A stretch of DNA of 64,000 bases from Planctomycetes bacterium MalM25 (GCA_007745835.1 CP036424.1:2529968-2593967), one strand, 5' to 3'; positions 14,499 through 24,172 are shown, numbered from the stretch's first letter. Notes: generated from the sequence alone by a model not told the origin. Numbers and translations: made by a program.

Positions 14499-16810
14499 GC
14501 CCCGCCAACGCCGTGCCCCAAGCCCGTCGCCTCCGCCGCTCGACCGCCTGGATGCTCCTGCTGTTGGGAGTCTCCGCCGCGTCCGTGCGCGCCGACGAGC
14601 CGCTGTACCTTCAGCCACCGACCGACCTGGTCGTCCTGAACCGAGCGAACGCCTCGTCACGTATCGAGACCTTCCCGCTCGACTTCCCCAACCGGAGGCC
14701 GCCCAGCCCGTTGCCACGGGGCGGCGCGCTAAAGGCCCGGCTGCTCGACACGCCTGGCGAGGTCGAGATCGCCTATAGCAAGATTGAGCGGATCGAGCTG
14801 TTCGAGCAACGGTTGCTGAGCGCGGCGAAACAGCACGTCGCTAAGAAGGAGTTCGGGCAGGCCTACGACTACTTCGCGCGGCTCGACCGCGACTACCCCG
14901 AGTGGCCCGGCTTCGCCGACACGTTCTCCTCGGCCCTTCGCGCCGAGGCGCTCGCCCGATTCCGCAGCGGGGAAGAGGACCACGCGCTCGCGCTGCTGCA
15001 CACACTCTTCGACCGCGCCCCGCAACTCGCCGGGCTCGATCGCGCTGTCGATACCATCGGCGAATCGATCCTCTCCGCCCGCTGGAAGGCGGGCGACTAC
15101 GGCGGGGTGCGTCGGGCGATCGACACGCTCCGCAAGAACTTCGCGGGGCTGAAGCTCTCGGTCGGGGATCGCTGGCTCGGCAAGATGTCGGATGGCGCCT
15201 CGCAGCTCCGCGAGCGGGCGAAGCAACTCGCCTCGCAGAAGCGGACCCGCGAGGCGTTGCGTCTCATCAGCGACGCCTCCGCCCTCGACCCTACCTCCGT
15301 CGAGACCCGCGCCCTGCTGAAGGAGCTGAGCGGCGACGACAACACGCTGTGGGTCGGCGTCTGGGAGACGGCGGCCCAGGACGCCACGCCCCGGCTCGAT
15401 CGCCCCGCGGCTCGACGCCAGAGCCGATTGATCGGCGGACGCCTCGCGACGCTCGAAGCCTACCCACCCGAAGGGAGCGAGTACGCCTCGGCGCTGGGTC
15501 CGATCGAGGTGGCTGCGGGACGCCGGCGGATGACGATCGGAGGACGCGGGTCGTCGCGCGCCGCCTTCCGACTGTCGCGGGCGTTGCTGGACCGCGAGGA
15601 GCCGGCGAGCGACCCGCTCGCGCAGCTCCGCTCGCAGAGTGCGGCGGTGTCGATCGACGCCGACGGCGCTCTGGTCATCGATCTGAAGTCGCCCCATCCA
15701 CGCCCCGAGGCCCTCGCCAAAGCCGCGCTGCCTCCGGGGCTGACGGACGCGGCGCCGGGCGGTTGGCGTCGCGTGCCGACGCTGCCGGGGTCGAAGGCCT
15801 CCGCTCGCTACGAGCGGGTCGGCGGGGCGAGTGGCTTCGAGGCCATCGAGGAATTCGCTTACCAGCGGGCCGATCAGGCGATCGATGCTCTCCGGGCGGG
15901 CGAGATCCACCTACTGGCGAACGTCCCCCCCTGGAAGACCGACGCCGTCGACGCGATCCCACGCGTCCAGATCTCCGCCAAGCGTCTGCCGACGCTGCAC
16001 TGTTTGCTGATGTCCGACAACACCCCGCTGAGAGAACGCCGCGAGCTGCGGCGGGCGATCTGCTACGCCCTGGCGAGGAAGGAGACGCTCGAGTCGCTCG
16101 TCCTGGGGGGGCGCTCACAGGGCGGGGCGGCGGTGCTGTCGGCGCCTTTCCCGCGTGGGGCGTCGCTCAGCGACCCGGTGCGCTACGCCTACAACGTGAG
16201 TGTCGACCCACGCCCCTACGAACCACGCCTCGCGGCGTTGCTGCTCGCCGCCGCTCGGGCGACCGACGCCGAGGCCGCCGAGGCGGCGACGAAAGCAAAG
16301 GAGGAGGGGCTCGATCCGCCGCCGGCCAAGCCCCCCACGCCCCAGGCCCTCACGCTCGCCCATCCGCCCACACCGACCGCCCGCGCCGTCGTCAAAGCGT
16401 TCAACCAGCTGCTCGCGACCATCGGCATCGAGACGACTCTCATCGAGGCGAGCGAAGCGGACCTCACGTCGGGCGTCATCGATTGCGACCTCCGCTACGC
16501 GGAGATCACCATGGCGGAGCCGCTGGTCGACGCCTGGAGCCTGCTCGGCCCCGGGGGCGTGTCGGGCGGTTGTTCGCCGCCGATGCTCGCCGGCCTGCAG
16601 CGGGTCCGCAAGGCGAAGGCCTTCAACGAAGCGTCCGAAGCCCTGAACGATCTGCACCGCATCGCGTTCGCCGACCTGCCGCTGATCCCGCTCTGGCAAA
16701 CCGTCGACAACTTCGCCTACGTCGATTCGCTCCGCGGCGTGCCCGACGAGACCATCGAGCTGTACCAAACGGTCGATGACTGGAGCCTCGGCTCGGGAGG
16801 CGGACGATGA
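14495..16810 (+). CDS. Secreted solute-binding-protein-like (SBP family 5) protein
   Basis: 771 residues from GTG 14495, which overlaps the previous TGA as GTGA. A signal peptide is visible (STAWMLLLLGVSAASVRA). The first about 270 residues are helical and TPR-like. The rest resembles ABC-transporter family-5 (oligopeptide) binding proteins: RAGEIHLLANVPPW, RELRRAICYALARKETL, AIIDCD-type segments near LRYAEITMAEPLVD, and a late DLPLIPLWQTVDNFAYV. No ABC permease or ATPase lies nearby, so it probably does not feed a classical importer. The neighbours (ExbB, ExbD, propeller protein) point to an energised envelope complex in which it may bind a substrate. Confidence 0.72.
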   Translation: MSPANAVPQARRLRRSTAWMLLLLGVSAASVRADEPLYLQPPTDLVVLNRANASSRIETFPLDFPNRRPPSPLPRGGALKARLLDTPGEVEIAYSKIERIELFEQRLLSAAKQHVAKKEFGQAYDYFARLDRDYPEWPGFADTFSSALRAEALARFRSGEEDHALALLHTLFDRAPQLAGLDRAVDTIGESILSARWKAGDYGGVRRAIDTLRKNFAGLKLSVGDRWLGKMSDGASQLRERAKQLASQKRTREALRLISDASALDPTSVETRALLKELSGDDNTLWVGVWETAAQDATPRLDRPAARRQSRLIGGRLATLEAYPPEGSEYASALGPIEVAAGRRRMTIGGRGSSRAAFRLSRALLDREEPASDPLAQLRSQSAAVSIDADGALVIDLKSPHPRPEALAKAALPPGLTDAAPGGWRRVPTLPGSKASARYERVGGASGFEAIEEFAYQRADQAIDALRAGEIHLLANVPPWKTDAVDAIPRVQISAKRLPTLHCLLMSDNTPLRERRELRRAICYALARKETLESLVLGGRSQGGAAVLSAPFPRGASLSDPVRYAYNVSVDPRPYEPRLAALLLAAARATDAEAAEAATKAKEEGLDPPPAKPPTPQALTLAHPPTPTARAVVKAFNQLLATIGIETTLIEASEADLTSGVIDCDLRYAEITMAEPLVDAWSLLGPGGVSGGCSPPMLAGLQRVRKAKAFNEASEALNDLHRIAFADLPLIPLWQTVDNFAYVDSLRGVPDETIELYQTVDDWSLGSGGGR

Positions 16811-18210
16811 CCCCCACGGCACGAATCTTGTTGCTCGCCCTCCTGACGATGGGCCTGTTCGCCCCACGCGGCGCCACGGCGGCGGGCGACACGCTGTGGG
16901 ACAGCCGCCCCTACCGTGTGGTGATGCGGCTCGACCTAGAGCACAGCGGCCTCAACCCGGCCCAGCGCGATCGCCTGCGGGCGCGGCTGTTCGAGCGTAT
17001 GGAGCACCGCCTCGGCCAGTACTGGAAAGCGGAGCTCCTCTCGTCGACCGATCCGCTTCCCGAGACCGGCGAGAACGAGGCGCCGCTCGACAAGGAATTG
17101 CTCATCCGCGTCACCCGCAGCGCGGGCCGCGGCGTGGTGCGAGTCGTCGAGCACGACCTCGCGCTCGACCACCGGGGCGTGGCCTCGGTGTCGCCTTTCG
17201 CCACGCCGATCGATCTGCCCGAGCGGATCTACGCCGCCGCCCAGATCGCCTTCCGCCCGATCGCCCGCTTCCGGCGCGACCCCGAAGACCCCAAACGCGT
17301 CACGCTAGCTTACCGCGCCGCGGACCTCGCCCCCGCTTCCGGGGTGGGCGCCGCGAAACCTGGCGATCTGCTCCTGCCCTTCCGCCGGCGTGTCGATCGC
17401 AACGGGGAGACCCTCGAGGACGGCATCCAGCTGGTTCGCTGGACCTACCTGATCGCCAACCCGATTGAGGAGGGAGCCGAACCCAACGCCACGATTGTGA
17501 GCCACACGCGGCGTCCGTTCGGGTCGCGCCCCAGCGCCCGCATCGAGCAGCTCGCCCTGGCGACGCCGGTCAACCCGCAGATCCACACGAAGCTCGTGCT
17601 GCACGCGCTGGACGAACCCGAGACGCCTCTGCCCGGTTACGAGGTCCTGCTCGCGAAGCAAGGCTCCGAGCTGCGTGAGCCACTCGGCTTCACCGACGTG
17701 CGGGGCGAGTTCACGCTGCCTCAGCGCGCCGGCGTCTGGATCGCTCACGTGAAGTGCGGCACGCTCACAGTCGCCAGCATCCCGGTCGCGCCGGGCGTGG
17801 ACGAGCGGATCGTCGCCCCGTTGGTCGACGAGCGATCACGACTCCGTGCCGAGCTGGAGGTGACCAGCCTCCGGGAGGAACTCGTCGACACGGTCGCCCG
17901 CCGCAAGATCCTCGGCGAGCGGATCAAGCGGCTCTGCGAAGAGACCAACCCCACCGCCGCCACGCGGCTGCTCAACGAGATGGACGAGCTCCGCGGTCGG
18001 ACGCAGTTCACCCGGGACCTGGGGGTGATCGAGCGGAGCGTCGAAGCGGCGCACCCGGTCGCCAAGAAGCGGCTCACGCAGCTCTTCGACAAGACGCGCA
18101 CTCTGCTCAACACGGCCCTCGACCCGCGCGAAGCCCGCGAGCTGTCGCGGCTGATCGATCGCGCCCGCCGCGACGCGGAGATCCTCGAGCAAGAAGGCTC
18201 AGCCGGCTAG
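16807..18210 (+). CDS. Secreted protein of unknown function, last gene of the ExbBD operon
   Basis: 467 residues, ATG overlapping the previous stop by four bases. The N-terminus is a signal peptide (ILLLALLTMGLFAPRGATA). The first half has RVVMRLDLEHSGLNPAQRDR and a region that could be beta-rich. A segment near VLLAKQGSELREPLGFTDVR followed by GEFTLPQRAGVWIAHVKCG resembles a small carboxypeptidase-regulatory-type beta sandwich. The last about 120 residues are helical and probably coiled coil. I do not recognise a family for the whole. The gene is translationally coupled to the solute-binding-like gene. Its 3' end overlaps the convergent kinase gene by 12 bp. Confidence 0.65.
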   Translation: MTPTARILLLALLTMGLFAPRGATAAGDTLWDSRPYRVVMRLDLEHSGLNPAQRDRLRARLFERMEHRLGQYWKAELLSSTDPLPETGENEAPLDKELLIRVTRSAGRGVVRVVEHDLALDHRGVASVSPFATPIDLPERIYAAAQIAFRPIARFRRDPEDPKRVTLAYRAADLAPASGVGAAKPGDLLLPFRRRVDRNGETLEDGIQLVRWTYLIANPIEEGAEPNATIVSHTRRPFGSRPSARIEQLALATPVNPQIHTKLVLHALDEPETPLPGYEVLLAKQGSELREPLGFTDVRGEFTLPQRAGVWIAHVKCGTLTVASIPVAPGVDERIVAPLVDERSRLRAELEVTSLREELVDTVARRKILGERIKRLCEETNPTAATRLLNEMDELRGRTQFTRDLGVIERSVEAAHPVAKKRLTQLFDKTRTLLNTALDPREARELSRLIDRARRDAEILEQEGSAG

Positions 18211-19551
18211 CGCCTGCCACGCCGCGGCCGCGAGGATGGCGAGCACCGCCCCCAAGGCGACAACGGCGACCCACTGCGGAGCCCCCCAGCCCGCTTTCTG
18301 CGGCGACGGCCGGTCCGGTTCGGGGGCCGCAAGGGCTTCGGGCGGCAGGTCGTGCAGCGGCAGGCCAACGGTTTCCGGGAGGTCGTGCGTATCGACGCCG
18401 CTCCACGAGGGGGTCGTGTCATCGGACGCGGGCCGGTGGGCGGTCGCGTCGGTCACCGCGGCCGCGAGCAGGTCGGACGCGGCCGCGTCAGTCATCGAGG
18501 CGAGCTCCGCGGCGACCATCCCGGCGCTCGCGGGGCGGTCTTCGGGGCGGGACGCCATCAGCCGTTCGATGAGTTCCGCCATGGCGTGCGACAGCTTCGG
18601 CGCCAGGGTGCGCGGGTCGATCGGCGCCTCGCGCAGCCGGCGACGGAGCTTGTCGAGGTGACCGCCGCCGGGGTAGGGGACCTTGCCCGTGACCGCGTAG
18701 TAGAGCGTGCAACCGAGGCCGTACAGGTCGCTCTCGGGGCGGATGCGCGAGGGGTCCTGAACCACCTCGGGCGCGACGTAGTCGCTGGTGCCGGCGATCT
18801 TCCCCTCCTCGTAGGCGAGGGAGCTGTCAATCAGACCATCGAGCGACCAAGCCAGACCGAGGTCGGTCACCTTCACCCGACCATCGGGCGTGATCAGCAC
18901 GTTGCCCGGCTTCACGTCGCGGTGGACGAACCCCCGCCGGTGCGCGTGGTCGATCGCCTCGCACGCCTGCGATAGCACCAACGCCGCGGCCGATTCTTCG
19001 AGCGGCCCCTCGCGGCGAATCAACCGACGCAGATCGATGCCGGGGACGTACTCGGTAACCAGGAAGTACGTCTCGCGGTCGCGGTCGGCGTAAGTGACGC
19101 GAACCAGGTTCGGGTGATCGAGCGACGCCTGCGCGCGGATCTCGTGACGGAAGCTGGCGATCGCCTCGGGCGAAGTCTTCGCGCGCGGCAGCACCTTGAT
19201 CGCTTCGACGCGGCCGAGCAGTTCGTGCTCTCCCTTGAAGACGTGCCCCATGCCGCCACGGGCGATCGAATCGAGGATGCGGTAGGCGCCCAGATTGAAC
19301 TTGGTCCGCCCGCGCTGCAGCTGACCGACCTGCCACCGGTTGAGCACGCCCGACTCAACGAGCCCCTCGGCGAGCCGGCGGTCGTAGTCCTCCGCGGAGG
19401 TCGACAGCTGCGAAGCGACTCGGCTGGCGGCCCGGTGCAGCTCAAGCCCATCGAGCAGACCGCTAGCGGCGAGCGTCGCGGTGAGCGGCGTCGGGTGGTC
19501 GTCGGTCGGCGTGTAGGGGGCGGCGTTCACTTGGGTCGCTGGCGCGAGCAA
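18199..19551 (-). CDS. Hanks-type serine/threonine protein kinase, C-terminally membrane-anchored
   Basis: 450 residues from TTG 19551; GTG 19530 is an alternative. A helical N-terminal region (about 1-85, with LVESGVLNRWQVGQL) precedes the kinase domain. The glycine loop is ARGGMGHV (about 97-104), the ATP-binding lysine is in EAIK (119), the catalytic loop is HRDVKPGN (D202), and the metal site is DLG (220-222) rather than DFG, a substitution I have seen in planctomycete kinases. A Pro-rich linker leads to one C-terminal transmembrane helix (WVAVVALGAVLAILAAAA), so the catalytic domain faces the cytoplasm. No extracellular sensor domain follows. It is convergent with and overlaps the operon to its left. 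Confidence 0.92.
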   Translation of the reverse strand: MLAPATQVNAAPYTPTDDHPTPLTATLAASGLLDGLELHRAASRVASQLSTSAEDYDRRLAEGLVESGVLNRWQVGQLQRGRTKFNLGAYRILDSIARGGMGHVFKGEHELLGRVEAIKVLPRAKTSPEAIASFRHEIRAQASLDHPNLVRVTYADRDRETYFLVTEYVPGIDLRRLIRREGPLEESAAALVLSQACEAIDHAHRRGFVHRDVKPGNVLITPDGRVKVTDLGLAWSLDGLIDSSLAYEEGKIAGTSDYVAPEVVQDPSRIRPESDLYGLGCTLYYAVTGKVPYPGGGHLDKLRRRLREAPIDPRTLAPKLSHAMAELIERLMASRPEDRPASAGMVAAELASMTDAAASDLLAAAVTDATAHRPASDDTTPSWSGVDTHDLPETVGLPLHDLPPEALAAPEPDRPSPQKAGWGAPQWVAVVALGAVLAILAAAAWQALAG

Positions 19552-19633
19552 TAGATCGATACTTCCAGTATGCAGTATGCGCCAGATCAGCCCCGTCGAT
19601 CGACACTTCTGCTTCGAGAGCTCAACTTCCGCT

Positions 19634-20338
19634 TCAAGCCCCTTTCATCGCACGCAACAGCGCTGCGCCATCCCACCGCCCCCAGCCCTCCGCTGGCGGG
19701 TAGCTGAGGCTCAGCGGTTCGCGGCGGACCGGGTGCTCTAGGGCAAGTCTCCACGAGTGCAGCGCGATGCCGGGCGTATAGCCCGCTTCGCCGCCGTATT
19801 TCTCATCGCCGAGGATCGGATGGCCGAGCTTCGCGAGCTGCACGCGGATCTGGTGCTTGCGGCCCGTCTGCAGGCGGACGGCGAGGAGCGACTTATCCTG
19901 TTGGGCGAGGAGCACCTTGTACGACAGCTCGGCACGCTGCGCGCCCGAGGCGTCGGCGTGGGTCGTGTGCATCCGCTGGTTCCGGTCGTCCTTGCGGAGG
20001 TGGTGGACGACCGGCTCGTCGTGCGGGGCGACCTCGCCGGCGACGGTCGCGAGGTAAACCTTCTCGACGCGGCGTGAGCCGAACGCCTTCGTGAGCCGCG
20101 CGGCCGCCTTCGACGTGCGGGCGAAGAGCAGCACGCCGGTGACCGGTTTGTCCAAGCGGCTCACGACGCCCAGGTAAACCTCGCCCGGTTTGGCGTACTT
20201 CTCCTTGAGGTGCTGCTTGGCGAGGTCGAGGACGGTCGTCTCGCCCGCCGCCGCGCCCATGGTCGCCACGCCCGGCGGCTTGGCGACCGCCAGCAGGTGG
20301 TTATCCTCGTAAACGACTTGCAACGACCCGCTCGGCAC
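19634..20338 (-). CDS. RluA-family pseudouridine synthase
   Basis: 234 residues from GTG 20338; a TTG at 20377 would add an Arg-rich leader. The family signature G-V-V-S-R-L-D-K-P-V-T-G supplies the catalytic Asp that attacks uridine in RNA. KPPGVATM at the start and HQIRVQLAKLGHPILGDEKYGG near the end are typical of the RluA catalytic core. There is no S4 RNA-binding domain, so it is a short-form enzyme (RluA, TruC or RluD-like core), and its RNA target cannot be told from sequence. It is divergent from maf with a very short intergenic region. Confidence 0.88.
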   Translation of the reverse strand: MPSGSLQVVYEDNHLLAVAKPPGVATMGAAAGETTVLDLAKQHLKEKYAKPGEVYLGVVSRLDKPVTGVLLFARTSKAAARLTKAFGSRRVEKVYLATVAGEVAPHDEPVVHHLRKDDRNQRMHTTHADASGAQRAELSYKVLLAQQDKSLLAVRLQTGRKHQIRVQLAKLGHPILGDEKYGGEAGYTPGIALHSWRLALEHPVRREPLSLSYPPAEGWGRWDGAALLRAMKGA

Positions 20339-20376
20339 GCGGCGTCTCCTTCGACTCGAACCAGGTTGTCTTACCA

Positions 20377-20988
20377 ATGTCGCAGCCCCGGCTCGTGCTC
20401 GCCAGTGGATCGCCCCGCCGCCGGCAGCTGCTGAGCGACGCGGGCTATGCGTTCGACGTGATCACCGCCCGACCGGGCGTCGAGGAGGCGGGCGAGGGCG
20501 CCGACCTGCCGCCGGCCGAGTTGGTCGTCGATCTGGCGACCCGCAAGCTAGAGGACGTCGTCCTGCAGCTCGGAGACCACGCCGTGGGGACGCTCGTCCT
20601 GGCGGCCGACACGGTCGCCGAGTGCGGTGGTGAGGTGCTCGGTAAGCCGCGCGACGCCGACCACGCGAGGGCGATGATGCAGGCCCTCAGCGGACGCGAG
20701 CACCGGGTCTTCACGGGCGTGGTCGCGGCTCTCGGCGCCGAGCGCCTCTTCTCCGAGGCCGTCGTGACCACGCTGCGGATGGACGAGCTCTCCGATGCCT
20801 GGATCGAAGAGTACGCCCACAGCGGCGCCTGGCGGGGCAAGGCGGGGGGCTTCGGCTACCAGGACGGGCTCGGCTTCGTCCACGTGACCGAGGGGAGCGA
20901 ATCGAACGTCGTCGGCCTGCCGATGGAGTTTGTCGCGGAGCGGCTGGCGGAGGCAGGCTGTTTCCCTGCGGGGAACGGCCAAGCATAA
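20377..20988 (+). CDS. maf: Maf-like nucleotide pyrophosphatase
   Basis: 203 residues, the usual Maf length. The N-terminal ASGSPRR motif (residues 9-15) and the AADTV motif with D78 are the phosphate and metal sites of Maf enzymes. Later blocks GREHRVFTGV and GKAGGFGYQD also fit, though the latter usually reads GYAIQG in the dTTP/UTP and m7GTP subgroups. Maf proteins hydrolyse non-canonical or canonical nucleoside triphosphates to monophosphates, limiting misincorporation. Divergent from the pseudouridine synthase gene and followed 46 nt later by a secreted SUMF1-like gene. Confidence 0.9.
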   Translation: MSQPRLVLASGSPRRRQLLSDAGYAFDVITARPGVEEAGEGADLPPAELVVDLATRKLEDVVLQLGDHAVGTLVLAADTVAECGGEVLGKPRDADHARAMMQALSGREHRVFTGVVAALGAERLFSEAVVTTLRMDELSDAWIEEYAHSGAWRGKAGGFGYQDGLGFVHVTEGSESNVVGLPMEFVAERLAEAGCFPAGNGQA

Positions 20989-21034
20989 TAGAGGGCTCCA
21001 GCACCTCAGCCGACCTCCCCAAGGCCCCCGCCGC

Positions 21035-22297
21035 ATGTCTCTTCGCACGCTCGCGATCCTACTCGCCCTGTTCGCTGCACCCGCCAGCCTCATCGCCAAG
21101 TCGCCGGCGCCCGCCAAGGGGCTGGTCGCGGAGAAGCCCGTTGAGGGCCGCGCGATCGAGACCGGCCGCGGCTGGATGGTCGCCTACACCGAGCAGCTGC
21201 CGGGGACCGACCTCGAGTTCGAGATGCTGCCCGTCCCGGGCGGCGTGGTTCGGCTGCCGGTGCAGGGCGAAGACGGGGAGGCCGCCTTTTGCGAGGTCGA
21301 GCTGCCCCCGTACTGGGTCGCTAGCTGCGAGGTCAGCTGGGCCGAGTACCGACAGTACATGGCGCTCGACAAGCACTTCGGTGAGCTGCAGCAGCTCACG
21401 ACCCTCCAAGCGAAGCCCGAGGCGAAGGCGGCCCTTGAACAGCAGGCGAGCCTCGCCAGTGTGCTGGGGGCAGAGCGGACGGCCGACGCCAGCGAGATCG
21501 CGGTCGACGCCGTCACCGCTCCGACGCCGCTGTACGATCCCTCAACGACCTACGAATCGGGCGACGCCCCCGAGCTGCCCGCCGTCACGATGAGCCCCTT
21601 CGCCGCGCGGCAGTACACCAAGTGGCTCAGCGCGCTCACGGGGCGTGACTACCGCCTGCCGAGCGAGGCGGAGTGGCTCCACGCCGCCGCGGCGGGCGAG
21701 CCGATCAACTTCGCCGCCGAGGGCGACGCCGACGCGATCGAGGAGTCCGCTTGGTACACGGACAACTCGGACTACGTCGCGCAGCCGGTCGGCCAGAAGG
21801 AACCCAACGCGTGGGGCCTGCACGACGTGCTGGGCAACGCGGCCGAGCAGGTGCTCGACGCCTTCTACCCCGAAGGACGCCCCGACTTGGCGGGCAAGCG
21901 GGTCGCCTGGGCCGAGGCGGTCGCGTGGCCGCGCGACGGCGACGCCCGCCTCGCCAAAGGGGGGTGGTACGACGCCGAGGCCGAAGAGATCAACCTCGCG
22001 AGCCGGATGGTCACCGAGGAGGAGGACTGGAAGTCGTCCGACCCGAACCTGCCGATGAGCCCCTGGTGGTACGCCGACTACCCGGCGACCGGCGTCGGCT
22101 TCCGCCTGGTGCGCCCGCTCGCCCCGATCCCCGCCGACCTATACACGCGGGTCTGGGACACCGAGGACCCGGTCGTGGTGCGATCGGTGACCGAACGCCT
22201 CCGCGAGGGCCGCGGCAAGCTCGGGCCGATCGGCGAGGAGCTGCCGAAGGTGCTTGATGAGCTGAGGAGCGAGCCGGTCCGGGCGCTGCTGAAGTGA
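21035..22297 (+). CDS. Secreted SUMF1/formylglycine-generating-enzyme-like protein lacking the catalytic cysteines
   Basis: 420 residues from ATG 21035, chosen for its signal peptide (LRTLAILLALFAAPASLIA). FGE-like blocks are present in order: MLPVPGGVVRLP, YWVASCEVSWAEYRQYM, ARQYTKWLSALTGRDYRLPSEAEWLHAA, EPNAWGLHDVLGNAAEQVLD and ATGVGFRLVRP. Genuine formylglycine-generating enzymes need active-site cysteines in the C-terminal third, and none is seen there. It is therefore probably not an activator of the sulfatase encoded at 32488-34278 and more likely uses the fold for binding. The last about 70 residues (VRSVTERLREGRGKL) are helical and not part of the fold. Confidence 0.8.
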   Translation: MSLRTLAILLALFAAPASLIAKSPAPAKGLVAEKPVEGRAIETGRGWMVAYTEQLPGTDLEFEMLPVPGGVVRLPVQGEDGEAAFCEVELPPYWVASCEVSWAEYRQYMALDKHFGELQQLTTLQAKPEAKAALEQQASLASVLGAERTADASEIAVDAVTAPTPLYDPSTTYESGDAPELPAVTMSPFAARQYTKWLSALTGRDYRLPSEAEWLHAAAAGEPINFAAEGDADAIEESAWYTDNSDYVAQPVGQKEPNAWGLHDVLGNAAEQVLDAFYPEGRPDLAGKRVAWAEAVAWPRDGDARLAKGGWYDAEAEEINLASRMVTEEEDWKSSDPNLPMSPWWYADYPATGVGFRLVRPLAPIPADLYTRVWDTEDPVVVRSVTERLREGRGKLGPIGEELPKVLDELRSEPVRALLK

Positions 22298-22300
22298 GGG

Positions 22301-24172
22301 TTAAAGTTGCAGCAGGTGGGGCTGCCATGCTTCTTGGCACTCGATGTCGAGCGAAGCACGGCGTGCGAAGTGATAGAAGAACGTCGCCTCAGGGGAGACG
22401 CAGCTGTAAGCCGACACCGCCTTCGCAGACTGCTTCTCCATGGCGAGGTGCGCCCGAACGATCCGGTCGATCGCCTTCTGCGATTGCTTGAGGTTGCCTT
22501 CGGTGATCGCGAGATAGGCCGCCAGGACGGCTTTGGAGCGGCGGGTCGCGTTCTGCTTCATCCCGTGCAGCCACTCGTGGTCGGTCGCCTCCCCGCGCGC
22601 TATCGCCCCCATGTGTATCCACAGGGGCCACTCGTACCACGCGGCGTTGTAGGTGGGGCTCCTTTCTCCCCGCTCGCAACTCGGCTCCGGGCAAGCGAGC
22701 AGCTTGTCGACGTAATCCCAACGACCGAGGGAACCGCCCGTCGCCAGCGTCATCGCGAACGGCTCGAGCCACTCGCCAGCGTCTTGCTTCCAAGTGCTTG
22801 CAATCGCCGCAGAAGAAATAGGCTCTTCGGCTGAATCGTGTTGAGGATTGGGTTCTAGAAACCACTCGCCCGCTACCGTGAGGATCGCTTCCAGGGTCTG
22901 ACGTTCAGGACCACTCAAGTGCAAGAGGTGCTGATAGCTCGCGATACGCCAGAGACTATCGATAGATGTGCCTCCAAGCTTCTGAATCTCATGCCGCCAG
23001 TCACCCAGCCGATCTTGACGATCAGAAAGCTCCTTCTGTACCTCGGTACGCGACAGGCCCAGCGCGTGACAGCGGCTCGCCTGCGGCGTGGCGCCTTCCG
23101 CCGAGCCATCACCGCCTCCATGCAGGAGCTGAATGACTCCGTGGAGTACCCCGTGCTTCTTCGCGAGGGCGGCGGCGTCCATCCCGGCCTTGTTCTTCAG
23201 CTTGGGATCGGCTCCGCGGTCCAGCAGCAGGCGGAGGCAATCCGCTTGCTGCGTGAGGGCGGCCCACATGAGCAAGGTCATCCCGCCCGCCTCGGCGTCG
23301 AGCCGCTCCCTCGTCGGGAACGGTTTCAAGGCCTGCGTCGACTCGAACAGGTTGCCGTGCTCTTTGAGCTGGTCGATCGCGTCCTCGAGCGTGAAGGCGA
23401 GGAGGCCGATCCCGTCGCTGATCATCGTGTTGGGGTCGAGCCCGTTGTCGAGCATCCGGGCGAGCTCCTTCTTGTCGCCGATCGCGATCGCGAGCAGGAC
23501 CTGATCCTCGGGCTGCGCGGGCAGCATGCGCTGCAGTTCGCGGGCGATCCGCATCGCTCGCTTGCGGTCCGAATCCCGCGAGGCGTGCGAGCCCCCGCCG
23601 GCCAAGGATTCGGCCAGCTGACGGGCCAGGCTACGACCCGTCTTATCAACGGCGTAGAGATCGGCGCCCGCCTGAACGAGGGCGTCGTAGACCTTGCTCC
23701 TGCCCAGGGCGGCGGCGTGCATCACCACGGTGATGCCGTCCTTATCAGCGGCGTTCGGGTTCGCCCCCGCGGCGATCAGCGCGAGCGCTTTGTCTTCCTT
23801 CGTTCTTTCGGTGATCGCCACCAACAGCGGCTTGCCGTTCCTGCGATCGAGGTCACCCCCCGCAGCGATCAGCAAGGGCAACGACTCGACGCCGCACTGC
23901 TCCATCACGCGACGCCCGCTCGGGTTGGCGCCCACGGACAGCAGAAAGCCGACCGTCTCCGCGTGATCACGCCCGAAACGGCTCGCGTCGTGCAACAGCT
24001 GGGTGATCAGCCCAGACTGCTTCTCGCCCCGCCGGACCGCCTCGCGCAGGACTTCCGTCCAACCTCGCTCCGCCGCCTGATGCAGCAGGGGGCGATACTC
24101 ATCGTCGCTTAGATCCCCTTTCGATATCTTGGCGACAGCTTGTTGCTCAGCTTTTGTGATTTCGTTGCCCAC
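22301..24172 (-). CDS. Ankyrin-repeat protein
   Basis: 623 residues. Ankyrin repeats cover about residues 25-180 and 270-340, for example KALALIAAGANPNAADKDG, VYDALVQAGADLYAVDKTG and CLRLLLDRGADPKLKNKAG. The C-terminal 270 residues are helical with Trp-rich segments (YNAAWYEWPLWIHMGAIARG) that I do not recognise. There is no signal peptide or membrane helix, so it is probably cytoplasmic and mediates protein contacts. It is convergent with the SUMF1-like gene with three bases between the stops. Confidence 0.85.
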   Translation of the reverse strand: MGNEITKAEQQAVAKISKGDLSDDEYRPLLHQAAERGWTEVLREAVRRGEKQSGLITQLLHDASRFGRDHAETVGFLLSVGANPSGRRVMEQCGVESLPLLIAAGGDLDRRNGKPLLVAITERTKEDKALALIAAGANPNAADKDGITVVMHAAALGRSKVYDALVQAGADLYAVDKTGRSLARQLAESLAGGGSHASRDSDRKRAMRIARELQRMLPAQPEDQVLLAIAIGDKKELARMLDNGLDPNTMISDGIGLLAFTLEDAIDQLKEHGNLFESTQALKPFPTRERLDAEAGGMTLLMWAALTQQADCLRLLLDRGADPKLKNKAGMDAAALAKKHGVLHGVIQLLHGGGDGSAEGATPQASRCHALGLSRTEVQKELSDRQDRLGDWRHEIQKLGGTSIDSLWRIASYQHLLHLSGPERQTLEAILTVAGEWFLEPNPQHDSAEEPISSAAIASTWKQDAGEWLEPFAMTLATGGSLGRWDYVDKLLACPEPSCERGERSPTYNAAWYEWPLWIHMGAIARGEATDHEWLHGMKQNATRRSKAVLAAYLAITEGNLKQSQKAIDRIVRAHLAMEKQSAKAVSAYSCVSPEATFFYHFARRASLDIECQEAWQPHLLQL

